DNA of 20,023 bases from Thermanaerothrix solaris (lineage in GTDB: Bacteria > Chloroflexota > Anaerolineae > Anaerolineales > Anaerolineaceae): positions 1 to 20,023 of the forward strand of contig NZ_JAUHMF010000003.1 of NCBI RefSeq assembly GCF_032334255.1. The letters run 5' to 3'. The notes below the pieces were generated by a model that was given only the letters and a program-made list of their open reading frames with translations, was not told the DNA's origin and searched no databases. Position numbers and translations under genes: made by a program. Shown here in pieces: positions 1-7,298 of the stretch (positions within the stretch are counted from its first letter, which is position 1; each line of letters begins with the position of its first letter).

Positions 1-649
1 GCCCAGGGATGCCCATGGCTTTCAGGCGCTCCACCATCCAGTATCGCGTGATCGGGGTCGAGACGATGAGATTGACTTCCCGCATCCTTGACCACTTTTT
101 CGGCTTGACCCGTGATCGGGTCTCAACTTCGCAGTAGTAGAACCAGCCTTCGGGGTCGGTCAGTTTCAGGTCAGGCTGGAACCAGGGCGTTTCCTGCGGA
201 TTGAACGGCATCACCTCGGCTTTCCAGCCCCTCAAGCGTGCCTGATAGGCGGCCATCAGCACCAGGGCAGCATGAAACGCCTGAACCTCGCCCTTGTGCA
301 AGCGCACAACCTTTTCCCAGTCACCCTCCACTGGCTCCACCCCTAGCGCCCGGGCAAGCGATTTGCCGTATTCGGTCAGATTGATCACGCGCAGCCGCCC
401 TTTACCGCCTGCAAAAAGCAATCGAGACTCAATCAGCGGATCGAGCAAATCCAGCATGGAATCCAGCACAATGTGGGTGGACTTCTTGTCCAGTTTCATC
501 AAGCGCATGATTTCCAATGCTGTCGAAACGCCTGTTTCGGACATCAGCAAGACGATTTGCACCATGCGCTTCCAGCGTGGTCGGCGGTACGCCCATTCCA
601 GGCGGCGAAAACCATCAGGTAATGTTTCAGGGATAACGATGTCGTTCAT
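1..649 (-). CDS. Winged-helix/PD-(D/E)XK-like protein, replication-relaxation type (3' end outside window)
   Basis: The reading frame is open from ATG at 649 to the window edge, giving 216 codons with the C-terminus missing. Residues about 25-95 look like a winged helix ending in the wing motif NLTEYGKSLARALG. A helical segment with FHAALVLMAAYQARLRGWKA follows, then a nuclease-like core with PD at 159-160 and EVE at 174-176, followed by KKW at 184-186. The same order and many identical residues occur in the protein at 19108-19815 in this window (LTE.G...A..LG, DWE, QAR.RGW.A). The layout resembles plasmid replication-relaxation (Replic_Relax) proteins, which act in replication or maintenance of mobile DNA. 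Whether the nuclease-like core is active is unknown, because the third position of the usual E-x-K is not Lys in either copy. The family call is an inference; the homology between the two copies is seen directly. Confidence 0.6.
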   Translation of the reverse strand, partial: MNDIVIPETLPDGFRRLEWAYRRPRWKRMVQIVLLMSETGVSTALEIMRLMKLDKKSTHIVLDSMLDLLDPLIESRLLFAGGKGRLRVINLTEYGKSLARALGVEPVEGDWEKVVRLHKGEVQAFHAALVLMAAYQARLRGWKAEVMPFNPQETPWFQPDLKLTDPEGWFYYCEVETRSRVKPKKWSRMREVNLIVSTPITRYWMVERLKAMGIPG

Positions 650-845
650 GCTTTATAGGTTATCAAAACTACCATCCAAAATCAACTTACAAACACCTAA
701 CAAAACCATATTTTATTTACCATCACGTTCTCGAGTGCGTAGTCTCCACTTCAGGCCAGCCCCCCCATACTCTTCCCCCCTCTCCGCGCCTCTTTCCCTC
801 CCGCCCATGCCTCAGGCGGGTCAAGCCGTACCGACCCTCCTGCCT

Positions 846-1076
846 CTAGCCATCCGGGTAGATCACCGTTCCGTCCACCTCCTTCGCTTCCCCTGCCCGT
901 TTCCCTCGTGCGATCTCGTCCAACCCCGCGGGAAGCACCACCAGGTTTCCCCCGCTTGACCCACAGTGCGGGCAAGAGTCCGGCAGCATCACCCCAACCG
1001 GGATCACCGCCCCACAGGACGGGCAGTAGGCATGCCAGTGACCAACATGTGGAATGTGCAGCGGCTCCGTTGCCAT
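846..1076 (-). CDS. Small zinc-ribbon protein, 76 aa
   Basis: The ORF starts at ATG 1076, preceded by GGAGGTG at a 7-8 nt gap. This start is better than the upstream in-frame ATG at 1133, which has no such site. Residues 18-21 are CPSC and residues 35-38 are CPHC, so two CxxC knuckles spaced as in a zinc ribbon can bind one zinc ion. The tail is short, charged and ends IYPDG. No enzymatic domain is visible. It lies upstream of, and co-directional with, the gene at 1-649, with about 196 bp between them that hold no convincing gene. It may be an accessory DNA- or protein-binding factor of the same element. I do not recognise a named family. The coding call rests on the ribosome site and the zinc motif. 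Confidence 0.5.
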   Translation of the reverse strand: MATEPLHIPHVGHWHAYCPSCGAVIPVGVMLPDSCPHCGSSGGNLVVLPAGLDEIARGKRAGEAKEVDGTVIYPDG

Positions 1077-1275
1077 GCTATGACACCTCCCCGATCCAGT
1101 GTGCCCAGGATACGCCCTGCGCCTGCAAGGCATGGATCAAGCGCTGGTCGGCGCTCCACAACTCAGCGTTAAGAAATGTCTTAATGAAGCTGGACTGAGT
1201 CTCTCGGACATTTTTGCGATCAAGCAAAGAAAAAACTAATATAAACGATCAATTATCTTGCAAATTACAAAAGGT

Positions 1276-2184
1276 TTATCGCAATGGTGAAAGCGCCATT
1301 CGTCTATAGGTGTGGCGCTTTCCACGAATCGCGAGAGAGAATTCAAAAATGTTTTCTGGAAGTGGCATACCATATAGGCCAGCTTCGTCCAAACGATAAG
1401 CATCACCGCCAACCATTTTTGCGTTTAGGGCTATTTGATGAATATTATCTGTAGGACCACCCTCAACCGAATGAGTCATTATCAGCCACACCAATCCACC
1501 CAACGCATGAACATGATCAACGAGAACCCCTGTTTCTTCTAAACGCCAAGCCTGCTTGCTTCCAGGCATAATAAGACCTATACTATGAGCCCCTGCTGAG
1601 AGTAATTTCTCATGAGCCTGCTTGTACACCGATTTTATCTTATCTGAAACCGGCGCTGGAAAGTAGACATCTGGAATAGCGACCAATAGCAGTCTCTCGT
1701 AGTAATTACTACTAATGTGTTGGATTGTACTGACCATTTCATCAAGAGTTACCCCTGATTGCGGATCGCCGTAGAGGAACAGAATATCCGCTCCTTGGCG
1801 AACGAGCTTATCTAGTCTCTCTGGCGTATAGCGACGCGTATAAAGCCAACCGCCTTCACTCTGTTTAGTAATTGCCATATTGACTGCAATTGGACGTCCT
1901 ACCAGCCTCTTTAGTTGAAAAAGGACGTCTCCCTTTTGAGCAATTTCGGGAGGCAATCCCATTATTAAGGGGTTATCGGGATCAAAATAATCTAAGGTGA
2001 TTATGTCCGCACCAAAGGCAGCAGCAATTTCAGCAAGAGTTACCCCTTCGGTTGGGGGCTCATAAGTGCATATAACCTCGGCAGATATCGTACGGCCCTC
2101 GGTCATTTGGATGCTCTTAGCCAAATCAGTGGCATTCATCTTCAAAAAATCGGTAGCAGTAGCATCAAGTATCCGTTTTACCAT
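1276..2184 (-). CDS. Uncharacterised TIM-barrel-like protein, DUF7916 type
   Basis: A 302-aa protein starting at ATG 2184, with an AAAGAGGT site 7 nt upstream. It begins RILDATATDFLKM and continues with SEGRT-like and AAFGADIITLDYFDPDNP segments. This pattern of alternating beta strands and helices, with Gly/Asp-rich strand ends (GADILFLYGDP, GAHSIGLIMPG, GGDAYRLDEAG), is that of a TIM barrel. From memory it matches the family now called DUF7916, sometimes labelled PEP-phosphonomutase-like, for which I know no proven reaction. There is no signal peptide or membrane segment, so it should be cytoplasmic. It is the last gene of the operon, 26 bp after the BtpA-family gene, so two TIM barrels sit side by side. 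The C-terminal GKRHT.RRM may bind a phosphate. By context it probably acts on a sugar phosphate released from nucleosides. Confidence 0.6.
   Translation of the reverse strand: MVKRILDATATDFLKMNATDLAKSIQMTEGRTISAEVICTYEPPTEGVTLAEIAAAFGADIITLDYFDPDNPLIMGLPPEIAQKGDVLFQLKRLVGRPIAVNMAITKQSEGGWLYTRRYTPERLDKLVRQGADILFLYGDPQSGVTLDEMVSTIQHISSNYYERLLLVAIPDVYFPAPVSDKIKSVYKQAHEKLLSAGAHSIGLIMPGSKQAWRLEETGVLVDHVHALGGLVWLIMTHSVEGGPTDNIHQIALNAKMVGGDAYRLDEAGLYGMPLPENIFEFSLAIRGKRHTYRRMALSPLR
1289..1322 (-). terminator. Hairpin at the 3' end of the nucleoside operon
   Basis: On the minus strand GAAAGCGCC (1314-1322) and GGCGCTTTC (1289-1297) can pair as a perfect 9-bp stem with a 16-nt loop. It overlaps the last codons of the final gene. 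No uridine run follows directly; a short CTTTTG comes about 17 nt later. It may therefore be an mRNA 3' stabiliser or a weak terminator rather than a classical intrinsic one. The 200 bp beyond it, up to the zinc-ribbon gene, hold no gene that I can support. Confidence 0.35.
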
Positions 2185-2210
2185 CGTATACCTCTTTCAA
2201 GAAAAAAACA

Positions 2211-2993
2211 TTATGAACGAGCTGTTTGAACAAACAATCGTGCTCTCTCGGGAGATACGGGATTGCTCACCACACCGTTTTCCTTTAGGAAAGAACCAAC
2301 GATAACGCCATCCGCGTGTTTCATGACATCTGTCACATTTTCCAGATTTATTCCGGATCCGGCTAACACGGGTACACTTACGACATTTTTTACTTCGATA
2401 ATGGACTCCAAGGGAGTTGCCTTTCCTGTCGCCTCGCCAGTTACAATGATGGCATCTGCTCCAGCTTCTTGTGCTTCGATGGCTGATTGAGTTAATGCTT
2501 TGGGGACCAAATTTATGGAGTGTTTGGTTTGTATGTCCGCCCAAATTTGAACTGCACTGCCCAGTGATCGACGATAGCGCATGATTTCCGATGAGCAGGG
2601 TAACACGATCCCTTGAGCAGTCACCACAGTATCCACGAAAACTTCTACACGGATGAAATCAGCACCACAAGCATGTGCTATAGATAATTCCGATCTCCAG
2701 GCATTAAATTGAATATTAACTCCCACGGGTATGCGAATCGCATTCTTAACTTCTCGGGTTATTGCAGCTATCAGTGCAAAGTCAATAGGATCAGGTTCAC
2801 CAACTCGATAGGGCATATCGTTGAAATTCTCAACAATGACTGCGTCAACCCCCGCTTCCTCAAGAACTTTAGCTTCCCATAAAGCCTGACAATAAATCTT
2901 ATCCAAGTCGCCACTAAATCGATAACTACCTGGCAAAGATGATAGATGGATCATTCCAATAATTGGTTTCTTATTCACAAATAAATTTCCCAT
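2211..2993 (-). CDS. BtpA/SgcQ-family TIM-barrel protein
   Basis: A 260-aa cytoplasmic protein. ATG 2993 follows GGGAGAG, which lies inside the last codons of the upstream phosphorylase gene; the two genes are one base apart. Family marks in order are IGMIHLSSLPG (about 12-22), EEAGVDAVIVENFNDMP (about 45-61), PVGVNIQFN, WADIQTKHS, IIVTGEATG, GSGIN.EN and DGVIVGSFLK near the C-terminus. The GSGIN and IVGS segments are the type of phosphate-binding loops found in beta/alpha barrels that act on sugar phosphates. BtpA was named for a role in photosystem I accumulation in cyanobacteria. SgcQ lies in an E. coli sugar operon, and I know no firmly established reaction for the family. Between a nucleoside phosphorylase and another TIM barrel, a role on a (deoxy)ribose phosphate is the natural inference. 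Full length for the family. Confidence 0.85.
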   Translation of the reverse strand: MGNLFVNKKPIIGMIHLSSLPGSYRFSGDLDKIYCQALWEAKVLEEAGVDAVIVENFNDMPYRVGEPDPIDFALIAAITREVKNAIRIPVGVNIQFNAWRSELSIAHACGADFIRVEVFVDTVVTAQGIVLPCSSEIMRYRRSLGSAVQIWADIQTKHSINLVPKALTQSAIEAQEAGADAIIVTGEATGKATPLESIIEVKNVVSVPVLAGSGINLENVTDVMKHADGVIVGSFLKENGVVSNPVSPERARLFVQTARS

Positions 2994-2994
2994 A

Positions 2995-3759
2995 TTATCT
3001 CTCCCTTGATGTATGGTAGTGATGGATGCCTTCCAGGGTCAAACGAGCTAATTCCTGTTCTTTTTGAATGCGTTTATCATTGTCAAGCATTTGCTTATGA
3101 ATACCATCAACGGTAGCCAGTAACAAGGAGAGGCTCTTTATTCCTAGATATTGTGCAGCAATGTATAACGCAGCGGTCTCCATGTCTGCGCTGATCAGTC
3201 CAAACGGCGCATATTGTTCTAATAGAGTTTTAGATGGACGAGGAGGGTGTTTTCCCTCAACATGGTGCGGAAAAAGGTCGGTGTAAAAGCTATCTGATGT
3301 CAGAATAATCCCACATGATAGCGGAGCACCCTCTCGCCTTAGTGTTTCGTAAAAAGTCTGAAAAAGTTCTATGTTGGGAACAGCGGGAAAGTTAAGCGGT
3401 AGGTAATCCTTTGATATTCCCTCGTTTCTAGCTGCGGCTTGGACTAAAATGAAATTTCCTAGAGGCACCCCCCAGCTCATGCCGGTACCTGCACGCACTA
3501 CGACTTCGACACCCAACTCCCACAATTCTTCCAAGGCAATAAGTGCAGCAGGAGCTCCTATACCAACCGCTATCACCGATACCGGGACATTTTTGTAAGT
3601 CCCTGTAATGGTCTTAAACTCTCTCTCATGAGCTATCTCTTGAGCATGCTCCATCAGTTGTGCAAATATTGTAAGTCGAGCAGGATCCCCAACCAGAATG
3701 ACATTGGGGGCGCAATCCTGTGAGGAGATCTTCAAATACCAACTCTTTTTCTGAGTCAC
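2995..3759 (-). CDS. Nucleoside phosphorylase (PNP/UDP family 1)
   Basis: NP-I family enzyme that splits a nucleoside with phosphate into a base and (deoxy)ribose 1-phosphate in the cytoplasm. I choose the GTG start at 3759, giving 254 aa. A perfect AAAGGAGG lies 9 nt upstream, and this start removes a 35-bp overlap with the upstream gene that an ATG at 3810 would create. Family marks are VILVGDPARL near the N-terminus (phosphate loop), a central RAGTGMSWG, LTSDSFY, and SADMETAALYIAA, whose Met-Glu pair contacts the ribose in this family. The motifs fit both uridine phosphorylase and purine nucleoside phosphorylase of the trimer/hexamer class, so base specificity cannot be read safely. It follows the hydrolase gene by 16 bp and is probably translated from the same mRNA. 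Confidence 0.88.
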   Translation of the reverse strand: MTQKKSWYLKISSQDCAPNVILVGDPARLTIFAQLMEHAQEIAHEREFKTITGTYKNVPVSVIAVGIGAPAALIALEELWELGVEVVVRAGTGMSWGVPLGNFILVQAAARNEGISKDYLPLNFPAVPNIELFQTFYETLRREGAPLSCGIILTSDSFYTDLFPHHVEGKHPPRPSKTLLEQYAPFGLISADMETAALYIAAQYLGIKSLSLLLATVDGIHKQMLDNDKRIQKEQELARLTLEGIHHYHTSRER

Positions 3760-3768
3760 TTCTTTTGG

Positions 3769-3776
3769 CCTCCTTT
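3769..3776 (-). promoter_or_regulatory. Strong ribosome binding site that decides the phosphorylase start
   Basis: AAAGGAGG on the minus strand lies 9 nt before GTG 3759 and overlaps the stop codon of the upstream hydrolase gene. The alternative ATG at 3810 has no comparable site, so translation most likely starts at the GTG. Confidence 0.75.
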
Positions 3777-4333
3777 CAAGGTCTTGAGATAAGTTCTCTA
3801 AATTCATCAAGAGTTATAACTTGTCCCATATAACGCTGAATATCCTCTAAACTCGCTTCATGTAGGTGGTTGTGGTTAGAACCAACCGCTTCCTTGATAA
3901 CCAACGGTCTAAATCCCCATCCAAATGCATCTTGGACTGTCGCTCGAACACAAACATGTGTTTTAACACCTACTACCACTACTTGCTCAATACCTTTCTC
4001 ACGGAGAAGTAAGTTCAAGTCTGTTTCAAAGAAAGCGCTGTATCTCCTCTTTGAGATTTCATATTCACCAGGAAGAACCTGAATTCCTTCAGCCCACTCA
4101 ACATCCCATGAACCGTCAAAACAGTGAAGAGGCAACTTCTCAAATTCATAGTCATGTTGATGATTGGGGCGATGTCTTTCTCGAATATGAACAATTAACC
4201 AATCAGCTTCACGAGCCAGTCTAAGAACCTCTCGAATACAAGCAAGAATAGTCTCATATCCAGGATAATAATTTTTCCCATTAGGATGCATGAAGTCATT
4301 AATGACATCAACTAATAATAGGGCTCGACGCAT
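3776..4333 (-). CDS. Isochorismatase-family cysteine hydrolase
   Basis: A 185-aa protein, a normal length for the family, starting at ATG 4333 behind GAGGTG. The three catalytic residues are all present: Asp9 in LLLVDVINDF, Lys95 in EISKRRYSAF, and Cys128 in GVKTHVCVRAT. The HCFDGSW segment around residues 70-76 resembles the HCxxGTxG loop of nicotinamidases, but the zinc-binding DWHP signature of nicotinamidase is absent. The family covers nicotinamidases, ureidoacrylate and carbamoyl-type amidohydrolases, so the substrate is open; an amide or carbamoyl group on a base, or on a product of it, is plausible. It sits between the PfkB kinase (9 bp away) and the nucleoside phosphorylase (16 bp), which suggests it processes the base released by phosphorolysis. 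Calling it PncA would be too specific. Confidence 0.8.
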   Translation of the reverse strand: MRRALLLVDVINDFMHPNGKNYYPGYETILACIREVLRLAREADWLIVHIRERHRPNHQHDYEFEKLPLHCFDGSWDVEWAEGIQVLPGEYEISKRRYSAFFETDLNLLLREKGIEQVVVVGVKTHVCVRATVQDAFGWGFRPLVIKEAVGSNHNHLHEASLEDIQRYMGQVITLDEFRELISRP

Positions 4334-4342
4334 TTTGTCACC

Positions 4343-5293
4343 TCATCCGTTCGTCAAATCTTCACCAAACACCTCTCGATATCTCTGAACAACGTTCGCC
4401 CAATTGGGAAGCGAGGATTGACACCCCCATGCTTCAATAACAAAAGATGAGACAACAGCCCCTATTCTTGCAGCCGTATTTATTTGGAGATTTTTTATTA
4501 AACCACACAAGAAACCACTCAAAAAAGCATCTCCTGCGCCAGTAGGATCAACAAACTCTCGCGGTTTAACGGCCGGAATTGTAAAGATCTGGTCTCCAAT
4601 GTACACTTTACTTCCCGCGGCCCCAAAAGTCTCTATGATGATTTTCGAGCACCCTTTTAGGATTTGCTGGAGAGAGGAGTATCCTAGGGATTTTAGTAAC
4701 TGCTGACTCTCAAAGTGATTCATAACTAGAATGTTGCATCTCTCAACCAAAAGTTGAACGAGCGAAAGTGGAAAAGCATGAGGATCATTGCGTAACGACC
4801 AGACTAAGTCAATGTCCGCAGAGTAAAGAGTTTCCATGAATTCTCTAATATGTCTAGAATTACCTACTGTGATTACCCCATACTTGAGGTGGTCAAACTT
4901 GACGCCAGAGATATTAAGACTGATTGAATCATCAGCGCATCCTGGAAAGTAGAAAGTTTGATGCGCGCCTTCTGGATTAATGAACAAAAATGTGGACGCT
5001 GTTTTGCCATTTGGAACAGTGATTATATAGTCTGTGCTGACTCCTTCGTTCTCGAGGGACTTCTTCATTTTACTAGCCTCCTCGTCATCACCGATGACAA
5101 TGCAAGAGGCAGCATTTATGCCCAGTCGAGAAAGTGCTACAGCGATATTGTTAGCACAACCGCCAGGGGTTGGGCTTGGGATCCCAGGAGGATCAAGAAT
5201 GATACTTGTTTCCCCGGCTACAGGAAAATGATCAACGCGCATAATGTAATCGAAACTGGGATAGCCGTATACGAGTACTTCTGGATTTTGCAT
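4343..5293 (-). CDS. PfkB-family carbohydrate/nucleoside kinase
   Basis: A 316-aa ribokinase-fold kinase. The N-terminal signature is PGGCANNIAVALSRLG (about 43-58). The C-terminal one is DPTGAGDAFLSGFL (249-262), with Asp255 as catalytic base and the GAG anion hole. The tail ends with an EAWGCQ segment, a pattern seen in several nucleoside and sugar kinases of this family. ATG 5293 lies 3 bp after the permease stop, and an AGGA is present upstream. By context the substrate could be a nucleoside, free ribose, ribose 1-phosphate made by the neighbouring phosphorylase, or a C-nucleoside such as pseudouridine. In archaea a PfkB-family ribose-1-phosphate kinase feeds the pentose bisphosphate pathway for nucleosides, which makes that option attractive. 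Specificity cannot be settled from sequence. Confidence 0.85.
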   Translation of the reverse strand: MQNPEVLVYGYPSFDYIMRVDHFPVAGETSIILDPPGIPSPTPGGCANNIAVALSRLGINAASCIVIGDDEEASKMKKSLENEGVSTDYIITVPNGKTASTFLFINPEGAHQTFYFPGCADDSISLNISGVKFDHLKYGVITVGNSRHIREFMETLYSADIDLVWSLRNDPHAFPLSLVQLLVERCNILVMNHFESQQLLKSLGYSSLQQILKGCSKIIIETFGAAGSKVYIGDQIFTIPAVKPREFVDPTGAGDAFLSGFLCGLIKNLQINTAARIGAVVSSFVIEAWGCQSSLPNWANVVQRYREVFGEDLTNG

Positions 5294-5296
5294 GAT

Positions 5297-6208
5297 CTAG
5301 ACCGTCCTACGATCCTTAAGGTATTTTTGAAAAGATATCGCTGTCAAGCTTATCACCACAATAAGATAAGGGAGCATTTGTGGCAATTGCGGAGGTATTG
5401 AAGCAGCCATTTGCAAACGATACTGAATGGCTTCAAAAAGACCAAATAGAAAACATCCAAATGTTGTAAGACCCGGCTGACCAGCGCCAAAGAAAACAGC
5501 TGCTAGTGCAATAAATCCCCGCCCGTTAATCATGCTGTCATTGAAAAGTGTTAGATCGCCAATAGCGAGCTGAGAACCTGCCAGCGCACACAAGATTCCA
5601 CCAATCAGAAGCGCAATGTACTGAGTCCTTTTTATCGCAATACCAGCTGTTTCAGCAGCTTCTATCTTCTCCCCAATAGCACGAAGATGAATCCCAAAAG
5701 GTGTTTGATACAAAAGAATAGAGGTCAAAACAACCAAAACCCATGATAGATATACAAGTATGCCATGACCGGAGAAAACTGGACCAATAACAGGAATTGC
5801 GCTAACAAGGGGCAATGTGATGTGAGGGAGGCTTTGCAACCCAGAAGGCGAATATGCTCCACGCATATCAAAAAGCGCTGCAAGCAGAAACGATGTCAAT
5901 CCCAAGGCAAGTGTATTAATAGCAAGTCCGGCTACGATAAGATTGGCGCGTAACTCAATCACAGCAAAAGCAAAGACTAACGTGATCGCGGAATTGAGAA
6001 GCACCGAAGACAACAATCCCATCCAGGGGTTTTCAAAATGAGCCCCAAAAATTACTGCAAAGAAAGCTCCAAAAAGCATTAAGCCCTCAAGCGCAATATT
6101 CAACAGATTGACACGCTGACTGATGAGGCCAGCTAAAGCAGCCAGTAATAAAGGGGTCATTACTCGGAGTGTAGAGAAGAGCACGTTAGATACAACTTCA
6201 ATTGACAC
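5297..6208 (-). CDS. Nucleoside ABC transporter permease 2 (BMP/NupQ type)
   Basis: A 303-aa, very hydrophobic inner-membrane protein of the BPD_transp_2 type (the branched-chain amino acid/ribose permease superfamily), with many predicted membrane spans. Typical segments are NLLNIALEGLMLFGAFFAV near the N-terminus, NLIVAGLAINTLALGLTSFL, and GRGFIALAAVFFG in the C-terminal half. The LNIALEG and GRGFIALA stretches recur in permeases that work with BMP-type binding proteins. GTG 6208 is preceded by GGAGG at 8 nt and overlaps the end of permease 1 by 11 bp, so the two are probably coupled in translation. It forms the membrane channel with permease 1 for import of nucleosides. Confidence 0.87.
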   Translation of the reverse strand: MSIEVVSNVLFSTLRVMTPLLLAALAGLISQRVNLLNIALEGLMLFGAFFAVIFGAHFENPWMGLLSSVLLNSAITLVFAFAVIELRANLIVAGLAINTLALGLTSFLLAALFDMRGAYSPSGLQSLPHITLPLVSAIPVIGPVFSGHGILVYLSWVLVVLTSILLYQTPFGIHLRAIGEKIEAAETAGIAIKRTQYIALLIGGILCALAGSQLAIGDLTLFNDSMINGRGFIALAAVFFGAGQPGLTTFGCFLFGLFEAIQYRLQMAASIPPQLPQMLPYLIVVISLTAISFQKYLKDRRTV

Positions 6209-7298
6209 GCCGGCGCCTCCGTATCAAACTTCCAAACTCAATCGCTGCAAAGAAAATCAGCGTTGCTTCAAGAACGCGGATCAAATCTCTGGGCACGTCG
6301 CTCATCAATTCCATTGTGGCCCCACCGCTTCGCAAGATTCCAAAGAGTAAAGCAACCAGCAACGCTCCTAAAGGAGAATTACGAACTAACAGCGCTACCG
6401 TAACGCCGGTAAAAGCTAAGCCTGGTGAAAAACCAGCTATAAAGCGGTAGTGAACCCCCATGACTTGGCCAGCACCTGCAAGGCCGCCTAAGATACCGCC
6501 AATAAACATGACTTTTTCTATCACTGATGACACATTGATACCCGACCACCTTGCAAAATCTGGATTGTCGCCCACCATTCTTATCTCATACCCAAGAGTG
6601 GTCTTGTGCATAATATAAATCACTATAATGGCTACAACTATTGCGATAATAAAACTCAAATTTAGTTGAGATGGTGGCATTAGGCGTACAAGCCGTGCGC
6701 CAGGAGCAATTTGTTCAGACATTGCGTTGGCTAACCCTGGTACTAAAAATGGTCCGTTAACCAAGTATTCGGTAAAGAGTATTGCCACATAATTAAGCAA
6801 TATTGTGGTAACCAACTCATCAACCCCTAGACGCAATTTCAATAAGCCAGGGATCAAACACCAAACTCCCCCAACAATCGCTGAGGCACATAAGCACAAT
6901 GTAATTAGCACCCAACTTTGAAGATTTGTGAAAGTAAATCCAACCCATGCTGCTGCGAAAGCCCCTAAATATAGGGATCCTTCAACACCAACATTAAAGA
7001 CCCCCGCCCTGAAAGCAATAACAGCAGCCATAGATGTAAACAATATAGGGGTCGCTGCTAATAATGAATTGGCGATTGCTGTGCGACTACCTAATGAAGA
7101 TTGAAAAAGAGCGTTATAGGCCTGTAATGCATCTTTTCCCGATACCCACATCACAATTGCCCCCATTAGGAATGCAATCGCTAGAGTTAGAATCACCCTT
7201 AAAGTTGAGGGAATTATCTGTATTCCAAACCACTCATTGAGAAAGAAGGTTTTTCTACTTTTGTCTGCATTAGATAATGATGATGTCTTAGCCTTCAT
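6198..7298 (-). CDS. Nucleoside ABC transporter permease 1 (BMP/NupP type)
   Basis: A 366-aa polytopic membrane protein of the BPD_transp_2 type. A cytoplasmic N-terminal stretch of about 30 residues leads into the first span (ILTLAIAFLMGAIVMWVSG). Family-typical segments are AFRAGVFNVGVEGSLYLGAF, LGVDELVTTILLNYVA and GVTVALLVRNSPLGALLVA. Two ATGs are in frame, at 7304 and 7298. AGGA lies one base before the first but 7 nt before the second, so 7298 is the better start. The gene overlaps the end of the ATPase gene by 11 bp. With permease 2 it forms the channel used by the two-domain ATPase and the BMP-type lipoprotein. The C-terminus is Arg-rich (RRRRR). Confidence 0.87.
   Translation of the reverse strand: MKAKTSSLSNADKSRKTFFLNEWFGIQIIPSTLRVILTLAIAFLMGAIVMWVSGKDALQAYNALFQSSLGSRTAIANSLLAATPILFTSMAAVIAFRAGVFNVGVEGSLYLGAFAAAWVGFTFTNLQSWVLITLCLCASAIVGGVWCLIPGLLKLRLGVDELVTTILLNYVAILFTEYLVNGPFLVPGLANAMSEQIAPGARLVRLMPPSQLNLSFIIAIVVAIIVIYIMHKTTLGYEIRMVGDNPDFARWSGINVSSVIEKVMFIGGILGGLAGAGQVMGVHYRFIAGFSPGLAFTGVTVALLVRNSPLGALLVALLFGILRSGGATMELMSDVPRDLIRVLEATLIFFAAIEFGSLIRRRRRVN

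Noticed and set aside
294..959. Long plus-strand ORF of 221 codons near the left edge
   Set aside because: It is antisense to the minus-strand winged-helix/nuclease-like gene. Its Ser/Arg/Pro-rich translation has no domain pattern, and it runs on into low-complexity sequence.
751..975. Minus-strand ORF of 74 codons
   Set aside because: It is a Gly/Arg-rich translation in another frame over the zinc-ribbon gene, with no motif or convincing start.
3760..3810. ATG start for the nucleoside phosphorylase at 3810
   Set aside because: It has no ribosome site and would overlap the upstream gene by 35 bp. The GTG at 3759 has AAAGGAGG at the right distance.
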